From: Marivirga arenosa
GTDB lineage: Bacteria; Bacteroidota; Bacteroidia; Cytophagales; Cyclobacteriaceae
Reading direction: 5' to 3'
Assembly: GCF_030503875.2 (NCBI RefSeq)
Contig: NZ_CP129968.2
Span: 3,899,001-3,963,000 of the forward strand
DNA: 64,000 nt
Shown: piece after piece, positions 43,011 to 52,108 of the stretch
Numbering within the stretch: the first letter of the stretch is position 1
How the letters are laid out: every line of letters begins with the position of its first letter
Position numbers and translations under genes: made by a program
Notes under the pieces: generated by a model
The model's database searches: none
The model's input: the letters and a program-made list of their open reading frames with translations, nothing else
Told to the model about the DNA's origin: nothing

Positions 43011-43033
43011 TCAGATAATTCTATCTGATTTTT
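43011..43033 (+). promoter_or_regulatory. Hairpin plus T run at the predicted E1 transcription start
   Basis: TCAGATA (43011-43017), a 4-nt ATTC loop, TATCTGA (43022-43028), then five T. It looks like an operator at +1 or a small attenuator. It is not the terminator of the divergent M16 gene. Confidence 0.5.
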
Positions 43034-43109
43034 AGGAATCCCAAAGATAGAAACAGTAATTTAAAAACTAAACTTAAACTTATAAAGCCTCAATCAAAGG
43101 TATTTTTTA

Positions 43110-45086
43110 ATGCAATTCGATAGAAAAAAATTATCCGACAACCAGTTAATTAACCTCTATAAACATATTTTGTTGCCCCGCCTTATCGAGGAAAAAATGT
43201 TGATTTTACTTCGTCAAAATAAAATCAGTAAATGGTTTTCAGGGATTGGGCAAGAAGCTATTTCTGTAGGCTCTACAGCAGCTCTTGAAACTGATGAATA
43301 TATTTTGCCAATGCACAGAAATTTGGGAGTATTCACAACTCGAAACATTCCGTTAAACAGACTTTTTTCTCAATTTCAAGGAAAAATGCAAGGCTTTACT
43401 AAAGGTAGAGATCGATCTTTCCATTTTGGAACGAATGATTATAACATTGTAGGAATGATCTCTCATTTAGGCCCACAATTAGGTGTAGCAGATGGAATAG
43501 CTTTAGCTAATAAGTTAGTTAAAGATCAAAAAGCCACATTGGTTTTTAGTGGTGATGGTGGAAGCTCAGAAGGGGATTTTCATGAGGCATTAAATGTAGC
43601 CGCAGTATGGGATTTACCTGTGATCTTCATGATTGAAAATAACGGATATGGTCTTTCTACTCCAAGTGATGAGCAATTCAAATTCAAAAATTTTGTAGAT
43701 AAAGGGCCTGGTTATGGCATGGAAGCCATTAAAGTAGATGGTAACAATATATTGGATGTTTACCATGCAGTGGCTAATGCGGCTGAAAAAATGCGAAAAA
43801 ATCCAAAGCCTATTTTAATTGAAGCCATTACTTTCCGAATGAGAGGACACGAAGAAGCTTCAGGAACCAAATATGTTCCTCAAGAGCTTTTTGACAATTG
43901 GGCTAAAAAAGACCCAGTTGAGAATTATGAAAAATATTTACTAAATGAAAAAATTATTTCAGATAGTGATATTGAAGCTTGGAAAGCGGATATCAAAAAA
44001 CAAATAAATGAAGGATTGAAACTGGCTAATGAAGACCTATATCCTGAAATAAGCACAGAACAGCAACTCCATGATATTTATGCTAAAAGTAAAGTAGAAA
44101 TCATTGAAGCAAGTAAAAATAAAACTACCAAAAGATATGTTGATGCTATTTCAGATGGTTTAAAACAATCATTGGAAAAATATCCTGAATTGGTAGTAAT
44201 GGGACAAGATGTAGCTGATTATGGTGGCGTTTTTAAAATTACAGAAGGATTCATAGATCAATTTGGGAAGGACAGAATTAGAAACACCCCTTTGTGTGAA
44301 TCTGCTATAGTGGGAATTGGATTAGGAATGAGCATTAAAAAGCAAAAATCGGTAATTGAAATGCAATTTGCTGATTTTGTAACCTGTGGATTCAATCAGA
44401 TTGTAAACAATTTAGCCAAATCTCATTATCGTTGGGGCCAAAATGCTGATGTAGTGGTTAGAATGCCTACAGGAGCAGGTGTTGCAGCAGGCCCATTCCA
44501 TTCACAATCAAATGAAGCCTGGTTTTTCCATACTCCTGGTTTAAAAATAGTTTTCCCATCAAACCCATCAGAAGCAAAAGGATTATTAAATGCTGCCATT
44601 GCGGATCCAAATCCAGTTATGTTTTTTGAACATAAAGGCTTGTATAGATCCTTATCAGAAGAGGTAAGTGATGATTATTACATAACTGAAATTGGAAAAG
44701 CTAGAGTTATAAATGAAGGAACTGACATTACTATTATTACCTATGGAATGGCTGTCCATTGGGCAAAAGAAGCAATGAATGATTTGGGTGACATTTCTGT
44801 TGAGCTAGTAGACTTGAGGACTTTATTACCATGGGATAAAGAAACTGTTAAAGAAAGCGTTAATAAAACGGGCAAGGTTTTAATATGTAATGAAGATTGC
44901 TTAACTGGAAGTATCAGTGGTGAAATCGCAGCTTGGATCAGTGAAAACTGTTTTGAAGCTTTGGATGCTCCGGTTATGCGTGAAGGAAGTTTAGACACTC
45001 CTGTTCCATTTAATGCTGATTTAGAAAAGAACTTTTTACCTAAAGAAAGAATTAAAGAGAAGCTTAAAAAACTTGCTGAATACTAA
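43110..45086 (+). CDS. Fused alpha-beta 2-oxoacid dehydrogenase E1 (branched-chain/pyruvate type)
   Basis: A 658-residue thiamine-diphosphate enzyme, the E1 component of a 2-oxoacid dehydrogenase complex, with alpha and beta subunits fused. Residues about 1-325 are the alpha half, with TPP motif GDGGSSEGDFHEALN and NNGYGLST. Residues about 335-658 are the beta half (TKRYVDAISDGLKQSLEKYP, RNTPLCESAIVG, PTGAGVAAGP). Such fusions are common in Bacteroidota and are often annotated as 2-oxoisovalerate dehydrogenase; substrate cannot be read here. E2 and E3 are not adjacent. Lipoyl synthase is 3 kb downstream. Confidence 0.93.
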   Translation: MQFDRKKLSDNQLINLYKHILLPRLIEEKMLILLRQNKISKWFSGIGQEAISVGSTAALETDEYILPMHRNLGVFTTRNIPLNRLFSQFQGKMQGFTKGRDRSFHFGTNDYNIVGMISHLGPQLGVADGIALANKLVKDQKATLVFSGDGGSSEGDFHEALNVAAVWDLPVIFMIENNGYGLSTPSDEQFKFKNFVDKGPGYGMEAIKVDGNNILDVYHAVANAAEKMRKNPKPILIEAITFRMRGHEEASGTKYVPQELFDNWAKKDPVENYEKYLLNEKIISDSDIEAWKADIKKQINEGLKLANEDLYPEISTEQQLHDIYAKSKVEIIEASKNKTTKRYVDAISDGLKQSLEKYPELVVMGQDVADYGGVFKITEGFIDQFGKDRIRNTPLCESAIVGIGLGMSIKKQKSVIEMQFADFVTCGFNQIVNNLAKSHYRWGQNADVVVRMPTGAGVAAGPFHSQSNEAWFFHTPGLKIVFPSNPSEAKGLLNAAIADPNPVMFFEHKGLYRSLSEEVSDDYYITEIGKARVINEGTDITIITYGMAVHWAKEAMNDLGDISVELVDLRTLLPWDKETVKESVNKTGKVLICNEDCLTGSISGEIAAWISENCFEALDAPVMREGSLDTPVPFNADLEKNFLPKERIKEKLKKLAEY

Positions 45087-45160
45087 AATTTATTACCTCT
45101 GGTATTAAAAAATTCATATTCTAACAATTTGGAATTAAATTGTAAGTTGATAAATCAAAC

Positions 45161-46636
45161 TTGATTAAAAAACTACCATATTATCCTTTTTTAGCAATTG
45201 TTGTAATGACAATTGCTTTTGCTATGCCAAATAATTTATTCGCACAAAAGACTGATGGCGATAAATTAGAGGTTACAAAAAATGATGGCCCACAGAAAAT
45301 GGATAATAAAAAGATTAGGACCAAAAAGCAGATAAAGGCAAAAGGCAATCCTAATCAAGGTAATAATAGAGTTATCAAAATAAATCCCTTCAAGTGGGAT
45401 TGGGATAAAGTGATGTGGTTTAAGGCTAAAAAAAGCGATTATAAAACCAAAAAATACAATCCTAATAAGAGAACCAAACGTGAAACTTATGACAATAAGC
45501 CAAATTATAAGTCTGCTGATCGAGATGCGATAACCAATCCATCGGAGATGAGAGAGCCTTTGATTCCTTATGATAGCCGAATTTCAGAAAAGGGGCCAGT
45601 CTTGAACAAAAAATCAAAACCTAAAAATGTCAACCTTCAATCTGGTGGGCCACAAGATAAACCTCATTTGATTGAACTTAATGAACCCTCTCAAACATTA
45701 TCAAAAGCATCTAAAAAAGAGAGAAATAGCAAAGTAGATGGTAAAAGATTATACAGTAATAATAAAGATACTAATAGAAAGCCTTTCAATAACAGTAAAC
45801 TAGAAACAGCTGAAAAGATTGATCCAGAGCCAAAAATGGATGATGATAAAATCATGTTCAAAAAGCAGGATAAAGATTATTCAAAAATGAATAATGACAA
45901 ACTAATGACTGCTCAAAAGCCTGATTATAAAGAGCAAGATTTAAATGGCGACCGACTCAACACAGTAAAAGTGAAAGATAACAAGAGAAAGCCATTTGAT
46001 GATGATAAATTAATGACCGCCACAGTTCAGGATAAAGAGAGAAAGCCTTTCGATGACGATAAACTGATGACCGTTAAAATTAATGACTCTGAACGAAAAG
46101 AATTTGATGAGAGCAAATTAATGATTGTAAAGGTTAACGATAGGGAACGAAAACCTTTTGATAATGAAAAATTAATGACCGCTAGCCCTGCTAATCCAAA
46201 AAGAAAGGAATATGATTACGATAAATTAATGGTAGCCGAAAAGATTGATCCTAAAAAACAGGATTTGCATGATGACAGACTTTTAACAGTGCCAGAAAGA
46301 AAAATACCAACGGCCGAGATGAAGGACTTATCAAAGGATATTTCAAAAGAAGATGGTGATTATGTGAGACATTTTTATGTTACTAATGAATCGCATCCTG
46401 GCACAAAAATCTTAGCAGCAGAAAATTCAAAAGCTCCATTCTTTGCAAGAACTTTTCAATCCATTTCTTCGTTTTTCACCAATATTTGGTCAGATGATAC
46501 GCAACCCAATTATGTAACTCGTAAAAAACCGAAAGAAAGAAGGGATAAAAAAGAGGGACAAATTTGGGATAATTCGGTTCATCCTGACACATGGAAGAAA
46601 CCTGAAGCGGAATCAGGTGAAACTCAAGAAAATTAA
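45161..46636 (+). CDS. Secreted protein with ten 17-18-residue tandem repeats
   Basis: A 491-residue exported protein (signal MTIAFAMPNNLFAQ, cleavage before KTDG). The start is TTG 45161: no ATG lies upstream in frame before a stop at 45143, and the next ATG (residue 16) leaves the signal without its basic n-region. Residues 206-380 hold ten repeats whose core is KLMT, at residues 213, 230, 247, 265, 283, 301, 319, 337, 355 and 373. The consensus is roughly RKPFDDDKLMTVKxxDxE. The protein has no cysteine and is rich in Lys, Asp and Asn. No known domain; a surface or filament-forming role is possible. Confidence 0.7.
   Translation: MIKKLPYYPFLAIVVMTIAFAMPNNLFAQKTDGDKLEVTKNDGPQKMDNKKIRTKKQIKAKGNPNQGNNRVIKINPFKWDWDKVMWFKAKKSDYKTKKYNPNKRTKRETYDNKPNYKSADRDAITNPSEMREPLIPYDSRISEKGPVLNKKSKPKNVNLQSGGPQDKPHLIELNEPSQTLSKASKKERNSKVDGKRLYSNNKDTNRKPFNNSKLETAEKIDPEPKMDDDKIMFKKQDKDYSKMNNDKLMTAQKPDYKEQDLNGDRLNTVKVKDNKRKPFDDDKLMTATVQDKERKPFDDDKLMTVKINDSERKEFDESKLMIVKVNDRERKPFDNEKLMTASPANPKRKEYDYDKLMVAEKIDPKKQDLHDDRLLTVPERKIPTAEMKDLSKDISKEDGDYVRHFYVTNESHPGTKILAAENSKAPFFARTFQSISSFFTNIWSDDTQPNYVTRKKPKERRDKKEGQIWDNSVHPDTWKKPEAESGETQEN
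45776..46300 (+). repeat. 54-nt coding repeat array (ten units)
   Basis: Units encode RKPFDDDKLMT-like blocks with 17-residue spacing in the first two steps and 18-residue spacing in the remaining seven. Units differ at synonymous sites (for example GATGATGATAAATTAATGACC versus GATGACGATAAACTGATGACC), so the array is old and the protein pattern is maintained. Confidence 0.9.
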
Positions 46637-46649
46637 ATTATTAAAAGTA

Positions 46650-46991
46650 ATGAACTGGGAAAGAATAGACAGTATAGAAAGTTTAAACAACATTGTAGAG
46701 GAATCACAAGACAAAGCTGTGATGATATTCAAACACAGCACTAGCTGTTCCATAAGCTCTATGGCATTAAATAGATTAGAAAGAAGCTGGAGTGAAGACG
46801 AAATGTCAAATGTAAAAGCCTATTACCTTGACCTAATTTCTTATAGAGATATTTCTAATGCTATTGCTGATAAATTTGGAGTGATGCACCAATCACCACA
46901 GATTTTATTAATAAAAAATGGAGAATGTGTGTACGATGACTCACATATGGGTATCAGTTATCAAAATCTAAAATCTAGCGTGGGCGTCTAG
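46650..46991 (+). CDS. ytxJ: Bacillithiol-system thioredoxin-like protein YtxJ
   Basis: A 113-residue thioredoxin-fold protein (DUF2847) that is thought to reduce bacillithiol-mixed disulfides. The redox motif HSTSCSISSMAL puts a single Cys at residue 33, the monothiol pattern of YtxJ. The start is the ATG at 46650; the in-frame GTG at 46617 lies inside the upstream repeat gene. It is 13 bp downstream of that gene, so it is probably in the same transcript. Its presence implies bacillithiol use. It ends exactly against the convergent osmC gene. Confidence 0.85.
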   Translation: MNWERIDSIESLNNIVEESQDKAVMIFKHSTSCSISSMALNRLERSWSEDEMSNVKAYYLDLISYRDISNAIADKFGVMHQSPQILLIKNGECVYDDSHMGISYQNLKSSVGV

Positions 46992-47396
46992 TTAAAGCAT
47001 AATAAAACTGATTTTTTGCTCAATATCGGGATGCAAACTTTTTGCAACTGGGCAATTCAACCCTATATTTTTTAATTTTTGAATCTCTTTTTCAGGCAAA
47101 TCAGTTTTCCAACGCATTTCTATAGTTATGGCTTTTATCCTTCGTGGGTTAGAAGCCATTTCTTTTTGTAAATCACATTCAATTTCTCCAAGATCTAAAC
47201 TGTTCTGATCAGCATAAATTCCCATAACGGTCATCATGCAACTTGCAAGAGAAGTAGCTGCCAAATCAGTAGGAGAAAAATAAGCGCCCTGCCCATTATT
47301 ATCCACTGGGGCATCAGTAATTAAAGAATTTCCTGAACGATTATGGATTGCAGTTGTTTTTAATGGATGTGTATATTTTATTGTTGAAGTTGGCAT
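46992..47396 (-). CDS. OsmC family peroxiredoxin-like protein
   Basis: A 134-residue OsmC/Ohr-type protein, dimeric, acting on organic hydroperoxides or on thiolated substrates. FSPTDLAATSLASCMMTVMG has the first Cys (of SLASC) and GLNCPVAKSLHP the second, the usual redox pair of the OsmC/YhfA branch. The length is typical. The stop directly abuts that of ytxJ on the other strand. The substrate is unknown. Confidence 0.9.
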   Translation of the reverse strand: MPTSTIKYTHPLKTTAIHNRSGNSLITDAPVDNNGQGAYFSPTDLAATSLASCMMTVMGIYADQNSLDLGEIECDLQKEMASNPRRIKAITIEMRWKTDLPEKEIQKLKNIGLNCPVAKSLHPDIEQKISFIML

Positions 47397-47531
47397 AAAC
47401 TAAGTCAATCTTTTATCGTTATTTCATTGCAAGATAACATTTATGATTAAAATATCTTTTAATGTTGCATTGATGTAAGTAGTTTTAGATGAAAGGATTA
47501 AAAAATTATTTAGTTTCCGCATTTAAAACCA

Positions 47532-47539
47532 TAAATTTG
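47532..47539 (+). promoter_or_regulatory. Candidate -7 box upstream of 47558
   Basis: TAAATTTG matches the -7 consensus TAnnTTTG and would start transcription about 10-12 bp before the ATG at 47558. The -33 element is not clear. Confidence 0.4.
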
Positions 47540-47557
47540 TAATTCATTTAAAATACA

Positions 47558-48271
47558 ATGAAAAAAGTTTTTATACTTTCCATATTTATGATAGCCCTTC
47601 TTTTTGATGCCAAAAGTCAAAAAGAAGATCCATTTGATTATGGACAAGAATTCCTATTTGGAATTACAAAAGCTACAAATGGCGGGCTTTTTTCAGGAGG
47701 TTTTTTTAGATATAGCGCTAAAAAGTCAGATAGAATATTCCAAACTTTTGGAATTGAGGTTGCCAATATTAGACATCCACAAGAAAGACGAGTTCCTAGC
47801 CCAACTTTTTTTAGCACATCATCATTTTACGAAGGCAAAGAAAAATATTTAATCAGTACTCGACTTATGTATGGCTATGATATGTTGCTATTTAAAAAAG
47901 CAGAAGAAAAAGGTGTACAAATAAATGGAGTACTAACTGGTGGGCCAACCTTAGGATTTGTTTCTCCATATTTATTAAGAAGTGAAGGTGGTGGACTTGT
48001 AACCTATTCACAATTTTTAAATGGTTCAGCAATTATTGGACCTGCTGGTTATTTTGCTGGAATCGATCAAATGGAATTAGTATTAGGCGCACACATTAGA
48101 GCCTCATTGCTTTTCGAATTCGGAACATTTAAATCTAAAATAACAGGTTTCGAAGTAGGCTTTTTAGGCGAAATATTTAGTAGAGAAATTCAAATAGTTC
48201 CGCTAGGAACAAAAAATTATAGTTTTTACCCGGCAGCCTTTGTAAGTATTTTGTTTGGGTCGAGAAAATAA
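47558..48271 (+). CDS. Exported barrel-like protein of unknown function
   Basis: A 237-residue protein with a signal peptide (MKKVFILSIFMIALLFDAKSQ). The mature part alternates hydrophobic and polar residues with many aromatic and glycine residues (FRYSAKKSDR, LISTRLMYGYDMLLF, IRASLLFEFGTF) and ends in Phe-Gly-Ser-Arg-Lys, as expected for an outer-membrane barrel of eight to ten strands. No family is recognised. It lies 26 bp ahead of lipoyl synthase on the same strand and may share its transcript. Confidence 0.65.
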   Translation: MKKVFILSIFMIALLFDAKSQKEDPFDYGQEFLFGITKATNGGLFSGGFFRYSAKKSDRIFQTFGIEVANIRHPQERRVPSPTFFSTSSFYEGKEKYLISTRLMYGYDMLLFKKAEEKGVQINGVLTGGPTLGFVSPYLLRSEGGGLVTYSQFLNGSAIIGPAGYFAGIDQMELVLGAHIRASLLFEFGTFKSKITGFEVGFLGEIFSREIQIVPLGTKNYSFYPAAFVSILFGSRK

Positions 48272-48297
48272 GTTTAAGGATAGAATAATAAGTTGAT

Positions 48298-49185
48298 ATG
48301 ATAGATTTACCGGTAGTAAGCCAGGAAGAAAAGAAGAAAAATAAAAAACCGGATTGGTTAAGGGTAAAGTTACCTGTTGGTAAAGAATATGCTAATGTTC
48401 GAAAAATTGTAGACGAAAATAAGCTACATACTATTTGCGAAAGTGGAAACTGTCCTAATATGGGTGAGTGCTGGGGTGCTGGTACTGCAACTTTTATGAT
48501 TTTAGGAAATGTATGTACTAGAAGTTGCTCATTCTGCGCAGTTGCTACTGGCCGTCCACCAGAATATGATGAGCAAGAACCTCAAAGAGTAGCGGAAGCC
48601 ATCAAAAAAATGGGCGTTAAACATGCCGTTATCACTTCTGTTAATAGAGATGAATTAAAAGATCGTGGTGCAGAAATTTGGTATCAAACTGTTGTAAAAA
48701 CGAAAGAACTTTCTCCTGAAACAACAATAGAGACCTTAATTCCTGACGTGAAAGGAAAATGGGATGCTCTTTATAGAATGATTGAAGCAGGGCAAGAGGT
48801 AGTTTCGCATAATATCGAAACAGTTCCAAGTTTGTACAGAAGAGTTCGTCCTCAGGCAAAATATCAAAGAAGTTTGGATCAAATTAAATTGACTAAAGAA
48901 TACGGTAAAAGAACAAAAACCGGAATCATGGTAGGTTTAGGCGAAACTCAAGATGAAATGTTTTCTACTATGGATGATTTAGTAGAGCACGGATGTGACA
49001 TTTTAACTGTAGGACAATATTTACAACCTACTAAAAGACACCACGATGTGATTGAATATATTCACCCTGAAGTTTTTGATATGTACAGAGAAGAAGGCTT
49101 AAAAAGAGGACTTAAATATGTTGAGTCAGGGCCATTAGTTCGTTCTTCTTATCATGCTGAAAGACACGTAAACGTACCTATCTAA
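48298..49185 (+). CDS. lipA: Lipoyl synthase
   Basis: A 295-residue radical SAM enzyme that inserts two sulfurs into octanoyl-protein to make lipoate. The auxiliary cluster motif [12 protein letters not shown], the radical SAM motif CTRSCSFC, and the C-terminal RSSYHAE segment with the auxiliary cluster Ser are all present. The length is normal. A terminator follows. Its product is the cofactor of the E2 partner of the E1 encoded at 43110. Confidence 0.96.
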   Translation: MIDLPVVSQEEKKKNKKPDWLRVKLPVGKEYANVRKIVDENKLHTICESGNCPNMGECWGAGTATFMILGNVCTRSCSFCAVATGRPPEYDEQEPQRVAEAIKKMGVKHAVITSVNRDELKDRGAEIWYQTVVKTKELSPETTIETLIPDVKGKWDALYRMIEAGQEVVSHNIETVPSLYRRVRPQAKYQRSLDQIKLTKEYGKRTKTGIMVGLGETQDEMFSTMDDLVEHGCDILTVGQYLQPTKRHHDVIEYIHPEVFDMYREEGLKRGLKYVESGPLVRSSYHAERHVNVPI

Positions 49186-49205
49186 GGAATACATATATTT
49201 TGAAG

Positions 49206-49250
49206 AACCACAGCATAAAGTGATAATCACTTATATTGCTGTGGTTTTTT
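49206..49250 (+). terminator. Rho-independent terminator after lipA
   Basis: AACCACAGCA and TGCTGTGGTT (49206-49215, 49237-49246) form a stem with a 21-nt loop, followed by a T run. It lies 20 bp after the lipA stop. Confidence 0.88.
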
Positions 49251-49307
49251 GGTTTTAAACATCAATGGTAAATTTTTACATTTTTTTAGTTCAACAGCTT
49301 AAATTTT

Positions 49308-50828
49308 ATGCAAGATAATTTCATCATAACCCTAGAAAACTTAAAGTTAAAAGACTATCGAAGCTTAATAAAGTCTATGAAAAAGGCTTATGCGGGTTGG
49401 GATGACTTGTGGGAGGTTGAACATATCAAAAGTTTAATTGATAAATTCCCTGAAGGACAGTTATGCGTTTTAGTGAATGGTCAAGTTGCAGGATGCGCCT
49501 TATCAATTATTGTGGACTATTCCGATTTTGGTGACAATCATAATTATCCTGAAATAACAGGAAAAGAATCTTTCAATACTCATAATCCTGAGGGGGATGT
49601 ATTATATGGAATAGATGTATTCGTACATCCTGATTTTAGAGGAATGCGAGTTGGAAGAAGATTGTATGATGCACGGAAAGATTTAGTGGAACAACTTAAC
49701 CTCAGGTCAATAGTGGCAGGCGGCAGGCTTCCGGGGTATTCAAAATATTCAGATAAATTTTCTGCTAAGCAGTATATTCAAAAGGTAATCGCCAAAGAAA
49801 TTTATGATAAAGCATTATCCTTTCAATTATCAAATGACTTTCATGTTAAAAAAGTATTAAAAGGATATCTACCAGGTGATAAACAATCTGCTGAATATGC
49901 AGCTTTAATTGAATGGAATAATATTTACTACGAACCGTCTGAAGAATATGTTCATATTCCTAAAACAGTTATAAGATTAGGATTAGTACAGTGGCAAATG
50001 CGTCCCACTCCTTCCTTAAAAGCTATGCAAGAGCAAATTGAGTTCTTTATTGATGTAGTAAGTGGTTATCAATGCGATTTCATATTATTCCCAGAATTAT
50101 TCAATGCCCCTTTAATGGCTGAATTCAATCATTTGGATGAAGCATCAGCAATTCGTGAATTAGCTAAATATACGGAACCACTTAAAGAGGTTTTTCAAGA
50201 ATATGCTATTAATTATAATGTAAATATAATTACGGGTAGCATGCCAGTGATGAGTCGTGGAAAACTTTACAATAAAGGCTTTTTATGTAGAAGAGATGGT
50301 ACCAGTGAGACCTATGAAAAAATTCATATGACTCCTGCTGAAGTAAGTGCCTGGGGAATGAGTGGAGGCAAGAAAATTCAGGCCTTTGATACGGATTGCG
50401 GAAAAATTGGAATCAATATTTGTTATGATGTGGAGTTCCCTGAAATGGGAAGACTATTAGCAGATGAAGGAGTTAAAATTTTATTTGTGCCTTTCTTAAC
50501 TGATACTCAAAACGGATATATGCGAGTAAGGCTTTGTGCGCAAGCACGCGCTATTGAAAATGAGTGTTATGTAGCTATAGCTGGAAGTGTAGGGAATTTA
50601 CCAAAAGTAAATAACATGGATATTCAGTTTGCTCAATCTGGAGTATTCACCCCTTCCGATTTTTCATTTCCAACAAATGGCGTTAAAACAGAAGCTACTC
50701 CTAATACAGAAATGACAGTAATTGCAGATGTAGATGTTAATTTGTTAAAAGAATTGCATACTTACGGAAGCGTGCGTAATTTGAACGATCGAAGAAAAGA
50801 TCTGTACTCATTAAAAAAGAATAAGTGA
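49308..50828 (+). CDS. Bifunctional GNAT acetyltransferase / carbon-nitrogen hydrolase
   Basis: A 506-residue fusion. Residues about 8-200 are a GNAT domain with GIDVFVHPDFRGMRVGRRLY (101-120) forming the acetyl-CoA loop. Residues about 222-500 are a nitrilase-superfamily domain with the intact Glu263 (FPELFNAP), Lys338 (YEKIHMTP) and Cys372 (NICYDVEFPE) triad. This fusion is found in Bacteroidota and relatives and has no firmly established substrate. It follows lipA after a terminator and precedes the 86-residue gene after one base. Confidence 0.9.
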   Translation: MQDNFIITLENLKLKDYRSLIKSMKKAYAGWDDLWEVEHIKSLIDKFPEGQLCVLVNGQVAGCALSIIVDYSDFGDNHNYPEITGKESFNTHNPEGDVLYGIDVFVHPDFRGMRVGRRLYDARKDLVEQLNLRSIVAGGRLPGYSKYSDKFSAKQYIQKVIAKEIYDKALSFQLSNDFHVKKVLKGYLPGDKQSAEYAALIEWNNIYYEPSEEYVHIPKTVIRLGLVQWQMRPTPSLKAMQEQIEFFIDVVSGYQCDFILFPELFNAPLMAEFNHLDEASAIRELAKYTEPLKEVFQEYAINYNVNIITGSMPVMSRGKLYNKGFLCRRDGTSETYEKIHMTPAEVSAWGMSGGKKIQAFDTDCGKIGINICYDVEFPEMGRLLADEGVKILFVPFLTDTQNGYMRVRLCAQARAIENECYVAIAGSVGNLPKVNNMDIQFAQSGVFTPSDFSFPTNGVKTEATPNTEMTVIADVDVNLLKELHTYGSVRNLNDRRKDLYSLKKNK

Positions 50829-50829
50829 A

Positions 50830-51090
50830 GTGAAGGTAGAAGAGTTTGTAAATTTAAGCCTGTTTAAAAAGATAAAAACATTATATGTTGAGGGTGAATT
50901 TGTCACCTCTATTCGGTATTATCGGTATAAGGTGAATTTATTTTTATTAAATGATTTTTATGTTGAAGCCTTTTACCATCCCAAAACAGATAGAATCGAA
51001 AAGATTGTTCCATTCGATAGTAACCACTCTAGAAAAAAATTCTATACTGACCAGGTAAAACTACCACATTGGTTCGAAAAAGTTTCCTAA
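50830..51090 (+). CDS. Small uncharacterised protein (GTG start)
   Basis: An 86-residue protein with a GTG start (50830) one base after the GNAT-nitrilase stop. No ATG occurs in the frame. It is basic, with a patch of Tyr, Arg and Lys (SIRYYRYKVNLFLLNDFYVEAFY), and reads as a small beta-sandwich-like domain. The tight spacing on both sides (threonine aldolase starts one base after its stop) indicates an operon. Function unknown. Confidence 0.65.
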   Translation: MKVEEFVNLSLFKKIKTLYVEGEFVTSIRYYRYKVNLFLLNDFYVEAFYHPKTDRIEKIVPFDSNHSRKKFYTDQVKLPHWFEKVS

Positions 51091-51091
51091 T

Positions 51092-52108
51092 ATGATTGAT
51101 TTAAGAAGCGACACCATTACTCAGCCTACTACCGCTATGAAGCAAGTTATGTTTGAAGCTCCAGTTGGTGATGATGTTTTCGGTGAAGATCCCACTATAA
51201 ATGCTCTTGAGGAAAAGGCTGCTGCATATTTTGGTATGGAAGCCGCAATATTCTGCCCTAGTGGCACCATGACGAATCAAATTGCGATTAGAGTTCATAC
51301 TGACCCCCACACTGAAGTAATTTGTGATGAAAAATCTCATATCTATCTATATGAAGGGGGTGGAATTGCTTATAACTCTTTTGCATCTGTCAGACTACTG
51401 CACGGAGACCGTGGCCGGATAACTGCGGAAATGGTAAAAGATAATATCAACAATCCTGATGATGTACATGCTCCTATTTCCAGACTTGTTTCATTAGAAA
51501 ACACGATGAACAAAGGGGGTGGATGTGTTTATGATTTCAAAGAGATTGAGAAAATTGGTCGATTATGTAAAGAAGAGAAGCTGAAGCTTCATCTTGATGG
51601 AGCTAGGTTATTCAATGCTTTAGTAGCTTCAGGAGATGATCCTGAAAAATACGGTGAAACCTTTGACACCATCTCCATCTGTTTATCCAAAGGTTTGGGA
51701 TGCCCGGTTGGTTCTTTATTAGTGGGCGATAAAGATTCCATTAAAATGGCCCGAAGAATTAGAAAAGTAATGGGAGGTGGAATGAGGCAGGCTGGTATTT
51801 TAGCTGCTGCTGGAATTTATGCTTTAGATCATCATATAGAAAGACTAACCGAAGACCATAATAGAGCCAAAACCATTGCTGAAAATATAAAGGATTTAGC
51901 CTTTGTTGAATCGGTTCTTCCGGTAGAAACCAATATTGTAATATTTAGATTATCAAATAATCAACTCGCTACGGATTTTGTAGAAAAGCTTAAAAATCAT
52001 GGGATATTAGCCGTTCCTTTTGGAAAGCATGATGTTCGCTTTGTAACTCATCTTGATTTTTCGGATGATATGCTGGATGAGCTTATTAAAAAATTAAAAC
52101 AGATATAA
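51092..52108 (+). CDS. ltaE: L-threonine/low-specificity aldolase
   Basis: A 338-residue PLP enzyme that splits threonine or allo-threonine to glycine and acetaldehyde. IDLRSDTITQPT opens the protein and the PLP Lys is in ISICLSKGLGCPVGS. KLHLDGARLFNA supplies the Asp contact to the ring nitrogen. The length is normal for the bacterial low-specificity enzyme. It lies in an operon with the small gene before it and apt after it, with no gap between the stop and the next ATG. Confidence 0.92.
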   Translation: MIDLRSDTITQPTTAMKQVMFEAPVGDDVFGEDPTINALEEKAAAYFGMEAAIFCPSGTMTNQIAIRVHTDPHTEVICDEKSHIYLYEGGGIAYNSFASVRLLHGDRGRITAEMVKDNINNPDDVHAPISRLVSLENTMNKGGGCVYDFKEIEKIGRLCKEEKLKLHLDGARLFNALVASGDDPEKYGETFDTISICLSKGLGCPVGSLLVGDKDSIKMARRIRKVMGGGMRQAGILAAAGIYALDHHIERLTEDHNRAKTIAENIKDLAFVESVLPVETNIVIFRLSNNQLATDFVEKLKNHGILAVPFGKHDVRFVTHLDFSDDMLDELIKKLKQI

